A stretch of 64,000 nucleotides of DNA from positions 186,001-250,000 of the forward strand of contig NZ_VCPE01000009.1 of the NCBI RefSeq assembly GCF_005938105.1. The letters run 5' to 3'. Position numbers and translations under genes: made by a program. The DNA comes from Brucella haematophila (GTDB lineage Bacteria > Pseudomonadota > Alphaproteobacteria > Rhizobiales > Rhizobiaceae). The notes under the pieces are model-generated. The model was not told the DNA's origin. It searched no databases and was given only the letters and a program-made list of their open reading frames with translations. Below are positions 57,140-64,000 of this stretch, piece by piece. Each line of letters opens with the position of its first letter. Positions within the stretch are counted from its first letter, which is position 1.

Positions 57140-57874
57140 TCATATGCCCATGCGCTCACGCAGCTGTTTTCTATAGGATCGTGATACCGGCCATGAACTG
57201 TCAATCGACCGCATCCTGACCTGCCATTTATCGATCTTTCTGCGATCTACGTCGATGACATGCAGTGCACTCACTTCGTAGGTCGGCCAGATATTGTTGG
57301 CGACGGTCGTATCGAAGCCGATGATACCGCACAGCCTGTCGTCGTGAAACACCGGCACACTAAGCACACTTTTATTGCTCTGACGCAGAAACTCGACCTG
57401 AATTGCTAGCTCGGTGCGAGGCAGGTCGGTGACCTCATGCACGGCGACTGCATGGCCCTTGACCATATATCTGCACAGCCACGCGATAAGGGGCGTCGGC
57501 GCTTCCTGAAGTTCCGAAATATAGGCTGTAGTCTGGCCGAGATACCATTCATGCGTATTGCGGAAGCAAAGCACGTCTGGCCGATATTCGATCGGCCCGG
57601 CCCGATCCGCTTGTGACGCACTGCTCATCGAGACAAGCTGATAGGATATGGCTTCATTGAGCGGATATTTGAGCAGACCCATGCTGCATCGATAGGCCCA
57701 ATCCAGCGATGCACTGTATTGAAAGTCCGCCTGTGTGTGAATCCTGTAAGAGCCCGCATCGTCGGGCAAGTCGGTTTTGAGCATGGCCTGCCCCCCGCGA
57801 ACCCGAAACCGTGTGAGATGCTCAAGGGGGCTGCGTTGTTCTTTTGTATGCCCCGGCATCATGTTCACCGCCAA
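57140..57874 (-). CDS. GAF-domain protein without an output domain
   Basis: A 244-residue protein whose middle (about 35-205) looks like a GAF sensor: 'CRYMVKGHAVAVHEVTDLPRT' (cited by core 'VKGHAVAVHEV'), 'NKSVLSVPVFHDDRLCGIIGFD' and 'VSALHVIDVDRRKI'. In many relatives such a domain precedes GGDEF, HTH or kinase parts, but here the protein ends about 25 residues later ('SYRKQLRERMGI') with no recognisable output domain. It may be a truncated sensor or a stand-alone ligand binder. It converges on pobR, 45 bp away. The start is uncertain; several ATGs are available. Confidence 0.65.
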   Translation of the reverse strand: MAVNMMPGHTKEQRSPLEHLTRFRVRGGQAMLKTDLPDDAGSYRIHTQADFQYSASLDWAYRCSMGLLKYPLNEAISYQLVSMSSASQADRAGPIEYRPDVLCFRNTHEWYLGQTTAYISELQEAPTPLIAWLCRYMVKGHAVAVHEVTDLPRTELAIQVEFLRQSNKSVLSVPVFHDDRLCGIIGFDTTVANNIWPTYEVSALHVIDVDRRKIDKWQVRMRSIDSSWPVSRSYRKQLRERMGI

Positions 57875-58042
57875 AAAGGCATGAGCCTACTGCTGATGAA
57901 ATGGCAAACGCAGTTTTGCTCCAACAAAGGTGATATTCAAATTCGATTTTTGAAGGTCGAACCATATTTAGGCGCTTTTCGAATGGCCTATTGTTTGTGC
58001 AAGAGTAACGAGTGGTCTCTCCATGTGCAATTTGAGGGACAA

Positions 58043-59158
58043 CTACCTGCGAATGAAACTGACAATGTCCCGAAGAGGCTTCGTTAATTTCCACGACTTG
58101 GAATTGCGCAATTGAGCAATCTCGATTGCATGTTGTTGCAGCTTTCGTTCCAAATCGGCAAGCTGTGCAGATTTGGCTTCAAGGTCTTGCAAACGCATAT
58201 CGAGTTCTATTTGCAGCGCGGTATAAGCTTCGTCCATACTAACAATCTGCGCATTCGACTGCATCAGTTGTTCAGACCGTATCTTATTGCGGTTCAGCTC
58301 CGGACGCAGATTTCCAATATCGTCCCAGGCGATTCTACCAATAAGATCAGTTGCATCCCGCCGGAATGTTGCCGTCCACGACGAATTTTCCAGAAGCGCG
58401 GCATAGATCGTTTGTTCGGTCGTCTCAGGCGGTATCTGTGCTTTCAGCGACTTCGGCCACCATGCGGCGTTATCTGCAATGTCTAGAAACGTGGCGAGTT
58501 GTGGCATCAGTGAATTTCGTGACTGTTTCCATTTTGCGGAGAAATGAAGAACAGTCGGGATACGACAATAGACGAGAGGATTGTCGGGAGCCGCTTTAAT
58601 AATCGCGTGCCACAACCGCCAGTCTGCCGCTGAGGCCACATCCTCCGGCCAAGCATCTCTCTTGGGCAATATGTCCGCACGATAAGCGAAGCAACTGGCC
58701 GGTATCGAGTTCCATTGGTTCATGAATATCTCAAGCTCGTCCTGAAGCTCGAGATTTGTGAGAAACGGAGCGGCCACGCCATCGGTGGAAACCCAAACGG
58801 CTTGCGTGTAGGCGAGGGCGCTTCCACTGTCCAAACCGTCGCGTAATATTGCCAGATGGTCCGGCAGCACCAGATCGTCATCTGCCATGAAAGCGATGAA
58901 TCGACCACGTGATTGCCGCAGGGCGATATTGCGGTTTGCGTAACCGAAATGCGGCGCTTTAGGGAGGTCGAAGAAGCGTATGCGTGGGTCATCGAACGCG
59001 TGAACGACATCTGCCGTTCCCGGCGCGCAGCCGTCTCCGACGACGAGCAGTTCAAAATCGCTAACTGACTGATTTAGTATGGACTGAATGGCATATCGAA
59101 TGACGTCGAGGCGGCTGTGCGTTGGCATCAAGATCGAGAATAGTGGCGCGTCTACCAT
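58043..59158 (-). CDS. glycosyltransferase family 2 protein with a C-terminal coiled coil
   Basis: A 371-residue GT-A protein: 'FSILMPTHSRLDVIRYAIQSIL' (core 'ILMPTHSRLDVIRYAI') at the N-terminus, 'DFELLVVGDGCAPGT', and the DxD region 'FIAFMADDDLVLPDHL' (near 90-105). After residue 285 there is a long coiled coil ('LQDLEAKSAQLADLERKLQQ'), closed by 'NSKSWKLTKPLR'. This end is typical of rhizobial surface-polysaccharide transferases. It overlaps the preceding cupin gene by 7 bp, forming a two-gene operon. The donor sugar is unknown. Confidence 0.88.
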   Translation of the reverse strand: MVDAPLFSILMPTHSRLDVIRYAIQSILNQSVSDFELLVVGDGCAPGTADVVHAFDDPRIRFFDLPKAPHFGYANRNIALRQSRGRFIAFMADDDLVLPDHLAILRDGLDSGSALAYTQAVWVSTDGVAAPFLTNLELQDELEIFMNQWNSIPASCFAYRADILPKRDAWPEDVASAADWRLWHAIIKAAPDNPLVYCRIPTVLHFSAKWKQSRNSLMPQLATFLDIADNAAWWPKSLKAQIPPETTEQTIYAALLENSSWTATFRRDATDLIGRIAWDDIGNLRPELNRNKIRSEQLMQSNAQIVSMDEAYTALQIELDMRLQDLEAKSAQLADLERKLQQHAIEIAQLRNSKSWKLTKPLRDIVSFIRR

Positions 59159-59697
59159 CCCTTTGCTGTTCCGAAATCATAAGGAATCAAATCGGTATCC
59201 AGCGGTAGACGGTATTTGTCAGGCTTGCTGTGGTCGTACTGGATTGTCGGGAAATTAATGACGACGAGCTCGGTAGTTCCGATGTTGTGATCTGCGTGCC
59301 AGACGAATTTCGGAACATTGACCAGTTTCGGCTGCGCGCCTGACAGATAGACCTTGCAAATCTTGTTATAGGTGCTGGATTCAGGACGTGGGTCGAACAG
59401 AACCAGCTCCAGTTCACCACTAATCACGAAATACCGGTCTTCATGTTGCTTATGGAGGCCCCATCCTTTGACAGCACCTGGACGTATCGTGAATGCATAG
59501 GAGAATACGAGCGGATCTGGATGCCAGTTCCAACGAGGATCATATATTTCTGTGACACTTCCCCGGTCGTCGTTGTGACGAACGCTTTCACGGATAGACA
59601 TACCGTCCAGCAACGGCGCTATGCTGCGGCGATTGTCGTCGACCGTCCTTTGATCTTGTATGGCTGCGTTGAGCGTAATGTCGAGTGTGCTGTTCAT
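59152..59697 (-). CDS. dTDP-4-dehydrorhamnose 3,5-epimerase-like cupin protein
   Basis: A 181-residue RmlC-like cupin. 'DDRGSVTEIYDPRW' near 43, 'PGAVKGWGLHKQHEDRYFVISG' (core 'KGWGLHKQHEDRYFVISGE', with the His pair of the family) and 'FVWHADHNIG' are seen. RmlC proteins invert C3/C5 of a 4-keto sugar; the retained His and Tyr make an epimerase plausible, but FdtA-type isomerases look similar. The neighbouring GT2 gene suggests a role in making or adding a deoxysugar. Confidence 0.78.
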   Translation of the reverse strand: MNSTLDITLNAAIQDQRTVDDNRRSIAPLLDGMSIRESVRHNDDRGSVTEIYDPRWNWHPDPLVFSYAFTIRPGAVKGWGLHKQHEDRYFVISGELELVLFDPRPESSTYNKICKVYLSGAQPKLVNVPKFVWHADHNIGTTELVVINFPTIQYDHSKPDKYRLPLDTDLIPYDFGTAKGW

Positions 59698-59869
59698 AGC
59701 GATGCCCCCCAGAATCTATCGCAATCGAAGACGCCAAATTATTACAGCGGTGATGATTCTGGAATGAGCAGAAGCTGGCCGATCTGTCGAAACTCATCGA
59801 CTGCCGGCAATCATAATCGGGATGCAGCCGTCTACCCCCGAATGGAACGACGGCTGCATCCATAGCTTA

Positions 59870-61384
59870 TTAAGCGAGGTCAGCAGGCAGCACATCCGCG
59901 GGGATGTTCTGATAGCTGACGGGGCGCAGGAAGCGGCGGATGGACATGGTTCCGACGCTGGTCGCGCCGAAATTCGTGCTGGCCGGGTAAGGGCCGCCAT
60001 GAACCATAGAATCGACGACTTCCACGCCGGTCGGGAAACCGTTGGCCAAAACGCGTCCGGCCTTGCGCTCCAGAACCGGCAGAAGCTTGCGCGCGTCTGC
60101 GGCGTCGTCCTTGTCCATATGCAGGGTCGCGGTCAGCTGGCCTTCAAAGCCTTTGGCCAGATGCACCATGTCATCAACCGACTTGACGCGAACGACAACG
60201 CCCAGCGGACCGAATACTTCCTCACCAATGGTGTGGTCGCCAAGGAAAGCTTCGCCAGTCGTCTCATAGAGATTGGGCGAAGCTTCGCGCCCCTTGCTTT
60301 CGGTGGTCAGCACCGGCTTGACGGAGTTGCGGCTGTCGAAATGCGCCTTGCCGTCCTGATAGGCCTTGGCAATGCCATCGGTCAGCATGACCTGCGGCGC
60401 AACCTTTTCCAGAGCGCTGCGGGTTGACTGCACAAAGCTGTCGGCTTCCGAGCCATCGATAACCACAGCAATGCCCGGATTGGTGCAGAACTGACCGGCA
60501 CCCATGGTCAACGATCCAGCCCAGCCTTCGCCGAGCGACGAGGCGCGTGCCTTCATGGCTTCCGGCAGCAGGAACATCGGATTGACCGAGCCAAGCTCGC
60601 CGAAGAAAGGAATCGGTTCCGGGCGCTGTGCGCACAGATTGAACAGAGCGCGACCGCCGCCGAGCGAACCGGTAAAGCCGACTGCCTTTATGAGGGGATG
60701 CGTGACGAGTGCTTCGCCGACCTTGCGGTCACCGCCCTGAATGAGACTGAACACGCCCTTCGGCATGCCAGTCTTGGCAATGGCGGCTTGAATAGCGTCA
60801 GCGACAATCTCGCCAGTGCCAGGATGGGCGGAATGGCCCTTCACAACCACCGGGCAGCCCGCGGCAAGGGCGGCAGCGGTGTCGCCACCGGCTGTCGAGA
60901 AGGCGAGCGGAAAATTGGAAGCGCCGAAAACGGCAACCGGGCCGATAGGACGCTGCATCAGGCGGATTTCCGGACGCGCGGCAGGCTTGCGGTCGGGCAG
61001 GGCCTCATCGATGCGACGGTCGAGATAATCGGCCTTGCGGATATGATTGGCAAAAAGGCGTAGCTGGCCGGTGGTGCGTCCGCGCTCGCCTTCAAGACGT
61101 CCGGTCGGAAGGCCGGTTTCCTGCGTGCCGATTTCTGTGATGGCAGCAGCACGCGCTTCGATTTCGTCGGCAATGGCTTCAAGGAAGAGGGCGCGTTCTT
61201 CACGGCTTGTATAACCATAAGTCCAGAAGGCGTCTTCCGCTGCCTCGCAGGCGCGCGCTACCAGAGCGGGCGTACCGACTGCAAACTCATGCGATGGACC
61301 TGTCGCCGGTGTCGAAGCGAACGTCGTCTCCCCCGCAACCCACTCGCCAGCTATCAGGTGTTGTCCATGGGGTGTCCAGCTCAT
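59870..61384 (-). CDS. aldehyde dehydrogenase (NADP+), alpha-ketoglutaric semialdehyde dehydrogenase type
   Basis: A 504-residue ALDH. Catalytic Cys is in 'TMGAGQFCTNPGIAVV' and the general base Glu in 'PIPFFGELGSVNPMF'. The cofactor site is 'VVVKGHSAHPGTGEIV' (Lys as in NADP-using enzymes), with 'VGFTGSLGGGRALFNL'. These variants are characteristic of KGSADH, which ends oxidative pentose, glucarate or hydroxyproline pathways by making 2-oxoglutarate. No pathway partners lie next to it in the window. Confidence 0.88.
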   Translation of the reverse strand: MSWTPHGQHLIAGEWVAGETTFASTPATGPSHEFAVGTPALVARACEAAEDAFWTYGYTSREERALFLEAIADEIEARAAAITEIGTQETGLPTGRLEGERGRTTGQLRLFANHIRKADYLDRRIDEALPDRKPAARPEIRLMQRPIGPVAVFGASNFPLAFSTAGGDTAAALAAGCPVVVKGHSAHPGTGEIVADAIQAAIAKTGMPKGVFSLIQGGDRKVGEALVTHPLIKAVGFTGSLGGGRALFNLCAQRPEPIPFFGELGSVNPMFLLPEAMKARASSLGEGWAGSLTMGAGQFCTNPGIAVVIDGSEADSFVQSTRSALEKVAPQVMLTDGIAKAYQDGKAHFDSRNSVKPVLTTESKGREASPNLYETTGEAFLGDHTIGEEVFGPLGVVVRVKSVDDMVHLAKGFEGQLTATLHMDKDDAADARKLLPVLERKAGRVLANGFPTGVEVVDSMVHGGPYPASTNFGATSVGTMSIRRFLRPVSYQNIPADVLPADLA

Positions 61385-61733
61385 CTCAATTCCTTTCCGC
61401 TTGCTATTGCAGCAAGTCAGCCTATCGCGACGCGATCTTCATATTATCCCGATCCTTTTCTGCACGCAGGGGCGGCTAAAAGGATCAGTGAAGCATGGAT
61501 ACATGGAATGGAGGGAATTGTCGCCTGAGTCCGCGCTTTTGCTAGCATTATGAATCACAAGATGCGGTGAACGGGCAGATATATCGAAGCACCATGTGAT
61601 TCACCACGCTGGACGGCCTCTTCTCGGTGGCGGGACGGAGCGATGTGGATAACAGGATGTCTTTGAAAAGGCCGGGAAAACCGGTCTTTTGAAAGAAAGA
61701 CGAAAATTCTTTTGCTTTCTTTTCAGCACTTGC
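61385..61733. other. Gene-free region with a distant inverted repeat and a terminator-like hairpin
   Basis: GAATCACA (61554-61561) and TGTGATTC (61597-61604) are inverted and 35 bp apart, with GGTG / CACC inside. A hairpin AAAGGCCGG-GAAAA-CCGGTCTTTT lies at 61667-61690. The spacing of folded segment and terminator could fit a small RNA gene of about 140 nt, but no promoter stands out. Confidence 0.4.
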
Positions 61734-61761
61734 TTGACACTTGTGTGCGAACCCCTTAAAC
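61734..61761 (+). promoter_or_regulatory. tRNA-Asp promoter, copy 1
   Basis: TTGACA (61734-61739), 16-bp spacer, TTAAAC (61756-61761). About 53 nt of leader with a CACCG / CGGTG hairpin precede the tRNA. Confidence 0.75.
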
Positions 61762-61821
61762 GACCGCTCACACCGCCGGAAACGACGGTGGTGACTGAAG
61801 CCTACGGGCTGAAAAAAATGC

Positions 61822-61898
61822 GCGGGTGTAGCTCAGTTGGTTAGAGTGCCGGCCTGTCACGCCGGAGGTCGCGGGTTCGAGCCCCGTCACTCGCGCCA
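61822..61898 (+). tRNA. tRNA-Asp (GTC), copy 1
   Basis: 77 nt with encoded CCA. Acceptor GCGGGTG pairs with CACTCGC (one G-U). Anticodon arm CCGGC-CTGTCAC-GCCGG gives anticodon GTC. D and T arms are complete. Confidence 0.97.
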
Positions 61899-62103
61899 CT
61901 TTCCTTCAACACAATCAAATGCACTGTTGAACTGAAAGTGGCGCTCCACGCCTCTTGATTCCTTTCCCTTTTCGAGCTTTTTATCGTGCAAGCCTTTGCT
62001 CGCTATTGCGCCACGGGCTTATTCTCACGGCCCTGTTTGCAAGGCGTTTCGCACAGCCTGTGTATGAATTACAGAATATCACAATTCTTCTCCAAACATG
62101 CGC

Positions 62104-62131
62104 TTGACACTTGTTCGCGAACCCCTTAAAC
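62104..62131 (+). promoter_or_regulatory. tRNA-Asp promoter, copy 2
   Basis: TTGACA (62104-62109), 16-bp spacer and TTAAAC (62126-62131), as in copy 1. Confidence 0.75.
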
Positions 62132-62190
62132 GACCGCTCACACCGCCGGAAACGACGGTGGTGACTGAAGCCTACGGGCTGAAAAAATGC

Positions 62191-62267
62191 GCGGGTGTAG
62201 CTCAGTTGGTTAGAGTGCCGGCCTGTCACGCCGGAGGTCGCGGGTTCGAGCCCCGTCACTCGCGCCA
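62191..62267 (+). tRNA. tRNA-Asp (GTC), copy 2
   Basis: Identical in sequence to copy 1 across all 77 nt, including CCA. Confidence 0.97.
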
Positions 62268-62426
62268 CTTTCCTTCAACACAATCAAATGCACTGTTGAA
62301 CTGAAAGTGGCGCTCCACGCCATTTTGTAAAACTCTTCCCTGAGATAGCCAAAAGAGACCCCCAAACTCGCGCAGACGGATTTGACCCGTCGGCTGGTTC
62401 GGATGCGTGCTTGAGCAAGCGCTCTT

Positions 62427-62522
62427 TTATCGGGAGAATTGTTTCCAGGAGAGATAGGCGACCGAAAGGACGATCACGCCGATCACAAGAAGGTCGCCGC
62501 CGGTGAGCAGAAAATGCTGCAT
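62427..62522 (-). CDS. Single-helix small membrane protein (31 residues)
   Basis: ATG 62522 has a strong GGGAGG site 5-6 bp upstream. The peptide has one membrane helix ('GDLLVIGVIVLSVAYLSW') and a short basic tail ('KQFSR'). I do not recognise it. The ribosome site and composition support a real small protein; nothing else in 62322-62426 appears coding. Confidence 0.55.
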   Translation of the reverse strand: MQHFLLTGGDLLVIGVIVLSVAYLSWKQFSR

Positions 62523-63161
62523 ATGTGACCTCCCTTCGATTCTGATTCCAAACAATGTCCTTATGATAAAGTCTTTCCTGTCGATCTGAAGGCATGGCTT
62601 GGCGCACTGCGAGCGTGCCGGACTATTTCCATTCTCCATATTGCTGCCTGCACGAAAGAAATTTTGCGCGTGTCACGGCGGGGCGTTTTCGGAAGCTGGA
62701 TTTGCGATGGTGGGGGAGGGAGATCATTTTGTCGCGGCACGCTTATATTTATCTCTCGTTCCGCGGCGCAGAGAACGGCGTGTAGGCGCGCTTTATTAAT
62801 ATAGGCGATGATTCTCTTTGCTGTTGTCAGCGAGAATGCATCGTGAGACATTGCCTCACAAAATTATGATCTTATTGCGCCAGCATGGGGGCTGAACGGG
62901 TTCAGCCGGGTTATTCGGGCTTGAGGCGACACCTTATTAAGGATCTCGACCCGACTATGCCCACCTGAAGGCGCTGGAGGGGTTGCGCTTCAACGCGGGC
63001 TGCGCTAACCGTCCCCGCGAAAGCGCTTAGTTCGCACGGCATGCCTTTTGAAGCTGCTTGGGGCGACGAGGTTGCAACAGATGCAATGTGTCGCATGGTC
63101 GTGGGCTTCAAAAAGCTTATGACAGGCGGCGCAGCCTCGTATTCAAGCCGGATAAAGGATC
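62523..63161. other. Gene-free region upstream of the nuo operon
   Basis: About 640 bp without a convincing gene on either strand. It includes a tight palindrome GGCTGAAC-GG-GTTCAGCC (62890-62907), a possible operator or hairpin, and AT-rich stretches (62790-62870) that could hold the nuo promoter. The site 'aaagga' precedes nuoA. Confidence 0.5.
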
Positions 63162-63527
63162 ATGAACGAGCTTTTAAGTTCCTATTTGCCGATTGTCATC
63201 TTTCTCGGCATCGCAATGGTAATCGGTGTAGCCCTTCTGGTTGCGCCGTTCCTCGTCGCATATAGACAGCCAGACCCGGAAAAGCTTTCAGCTTACGAGT
63301 GCGGCTTCAATGCCTTCGATGACGCCCGTATGAAATTCGACATTCGTTTCTATCTCGTGTCGATTCTCTTCATCATCTTCGATCTGGAAGTCGCCTTCCT
63401 GTTTCCGTGGGCTGTGTCCTTCGGTTCCATCGGTTGGTTCGGCTTTGCATCGATGATGCTGTTCCTTGGCGTCCTCACCATCGGCTTCATCTATGAATGG
63501 AAGAAGGGAGCGCTGGAATGGGATTGA
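63162..63527 (+). CDS. nuoA: NADH-quinone oxidoreductase subunit A
   Basis: A 121-residue membrane subunit of respiratory complex I with three helices. Conserved blocks are '[36 protein letters not shown]', cited in parts as '[20 protein letters not shown]' and '[14 protein letters not shown]'. It starts the nuo operon and overlaps nuoB by 10 bp. Confidence 0.97.
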   Translation: MNELLSSYLPIVIFLGIAMVIGVALLVAPFLVAYRQPDPEKLSAYECGFNAFDDARMKFDIRFYLVSILFIIFDLEVAFLFPWAVSFGSIGWFGFASMMLFLGVLTIGFIYEWKKGALEWD

Positions 63528-64000
63528 CCACAGCCAACACCACACTCGTGGCTCCGCAGCCGAAGGGCATTCTTGACCCACGTACGGGCAAGCCCGTCGG
63601 CTCCGACGATGCTTTCTTCAACGATCTGAACAGCGAACTGTCCGACAAGGGCTTCATCGTCACATCTGCTGACGCTCTGATCACCTGGGCGCGTACCGGT
63701 TCACTGATGTGGATGACCTTCGGTCTCGCATGCTGCGCTGTGGAAATGATGCACATTTCCATGCCGCGCTACGACGCCGAACGCTTCGGTATCGCACCGC
63801 GCGCTTCTCCGCGTCAGTCCGACGTGATGATCGTTGCAGGCACGCTGACCAACAAGATGGCGCCCGCTCTGCGCAAGGTCTACGACCAGATGCCTGAGCC
63901 GCGCTATGTGATCTCGATGGGTTCCTGCGCCAATGGCGGCGGCTACTACCACTATTCCTATTCGGTGGTTCGTGGCTGCGATCGCGTGGTTCCGGTCGAT
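63518..64000 (+). CDS. nuoB: NADH-quinone oxidoreductase subunit B (partial)
   Basis: The first 161 residues of the complex I subunit that carries the N2 iron-sulfur cluster next to the quinone site; the gene runs past the window edge. Cluster ligands are visible in '[14 protein letters not shown]' (adjacent Cys pair), '[10 protein letters not shown]' and '[10 protein letters not shown]' near the cut. The ATG overlaps the nuoA end, typical of this operon. Confidence 0.97.
   Translation, partial: MGLTTANTTLVAPQPKGILDPRTGKPVGSDDAFFNDLNSELSDKGFIVTSADALITWARTGSLMWMTFGLACCAVEMMHISMPRYDAERFGIAPRASPRQSDVMIVAGTLTNKMAPALRKVYDQMPEPRYVISMGSCANGGGYYHYSYSVVRGCDRVVPVD

Larger units (their letters stand above)
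61732..61952 (+). repeat. Tandem duplication of a tRNA-Asp unit, copy 1
   Basis: This 221-bp block (promoter, leader, tRNA, trailer) recurs at 62102-62321 with three differences seen: GT/TC in the promoter spacer and one A fewer in the leader. The repeat ends at 'gcgctccacgcc'. Confidence 0.95.
62102..62321 (+). repeat. Tandem duplication of a tRNA-Asp unit, copy 2
   Basis: Second copy of the 220-bp block, starting 370 bp after the first. The 149-bp spacer between the copies shows no similarity to the block. Confidence 0.95.

Overview
The window looks like about 64 kb of the main chromosome of an alphaproteobacterium of the order Hyphomicrobiales, most likely Brucella in the broad sense (the former Ochrobactrum group). 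This is judged from protein resemblance and gene order: a bpt/hemB region, the ldtR - L,D-transpeptidase pair, glyA-nrdR-ribD-ribE-ribH-nusB, hppA, bamE, yceD(DUF177)-plsX-fabH-ihfA-merR, rplM-rpsI, and nuoAB at the right edge. No database search was possible, so the genus is an inference.

Layout. 1-23 kb is conserved core: the parC 3' end, tRNA-dependent leucyl transferase, heme synthesis, valine catabolism, peptidoglycan cross-linking, one-carbon metabolism, riboflavin synthesis, a proton-pumping pyrophosphatase, fatty acid/phospholipid initiation and IHF-alpha. At 20.7-21.3 kb an SMR guanidinium exporter gene is preceded by two hairpins with ACGA and ACGG loops, which fit a guanidine-II (mini-ykkC) riboswitch, and by a 45-codon ORF whose ribosome site lies against the second hairpin.

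23.3-35.4 kb is accessory. Beside a tRNA-Pro gene are decayed phage tail sequences, an A/T-rich acyltransferase gene and a methyltransferase gene bracketed by near-identical terminators. An exopolysaccharide or capsule cluster follows: polymerase/ligase, initiating sugar-phosphate transferase, GT4, export lipoprotein, Wzz/Wzc-like protein with a degenerate kinase half, and a GNAT-like protein. A ynfA gene at the cluster edge seems disrupted by a 38-bp insertion.

35.4-49.5 kb returns to mostly core genes (ctaA, argC, speB, rpsI, rplM, a sulfhydrylase gene) with a large GDSL-esterase autotransporter, an orphan Flp pilin and tRNA-Val. 49.7-57.1 kb is a probable aromatic-acid module: a complete LivKHMGF-type ABC importer next to pobA and a divergent AraC regulator. 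57.1-59.7 kb holds a GAF-only protein and a two-gene surface-sugar pair. 59.9-61.4 kb encodes a ketoglutarate-semialdehyde-type dehydrogenase. Two nearly identical 220-bp copies of a tRNA-Asp transcription unit follow, then a 31-residue membrane peptide and the start of the nuo operon.

Three families of dispersed palindromic repeats (called A, B and C here) occupy many intergenic gaps, often directly against stop codons.
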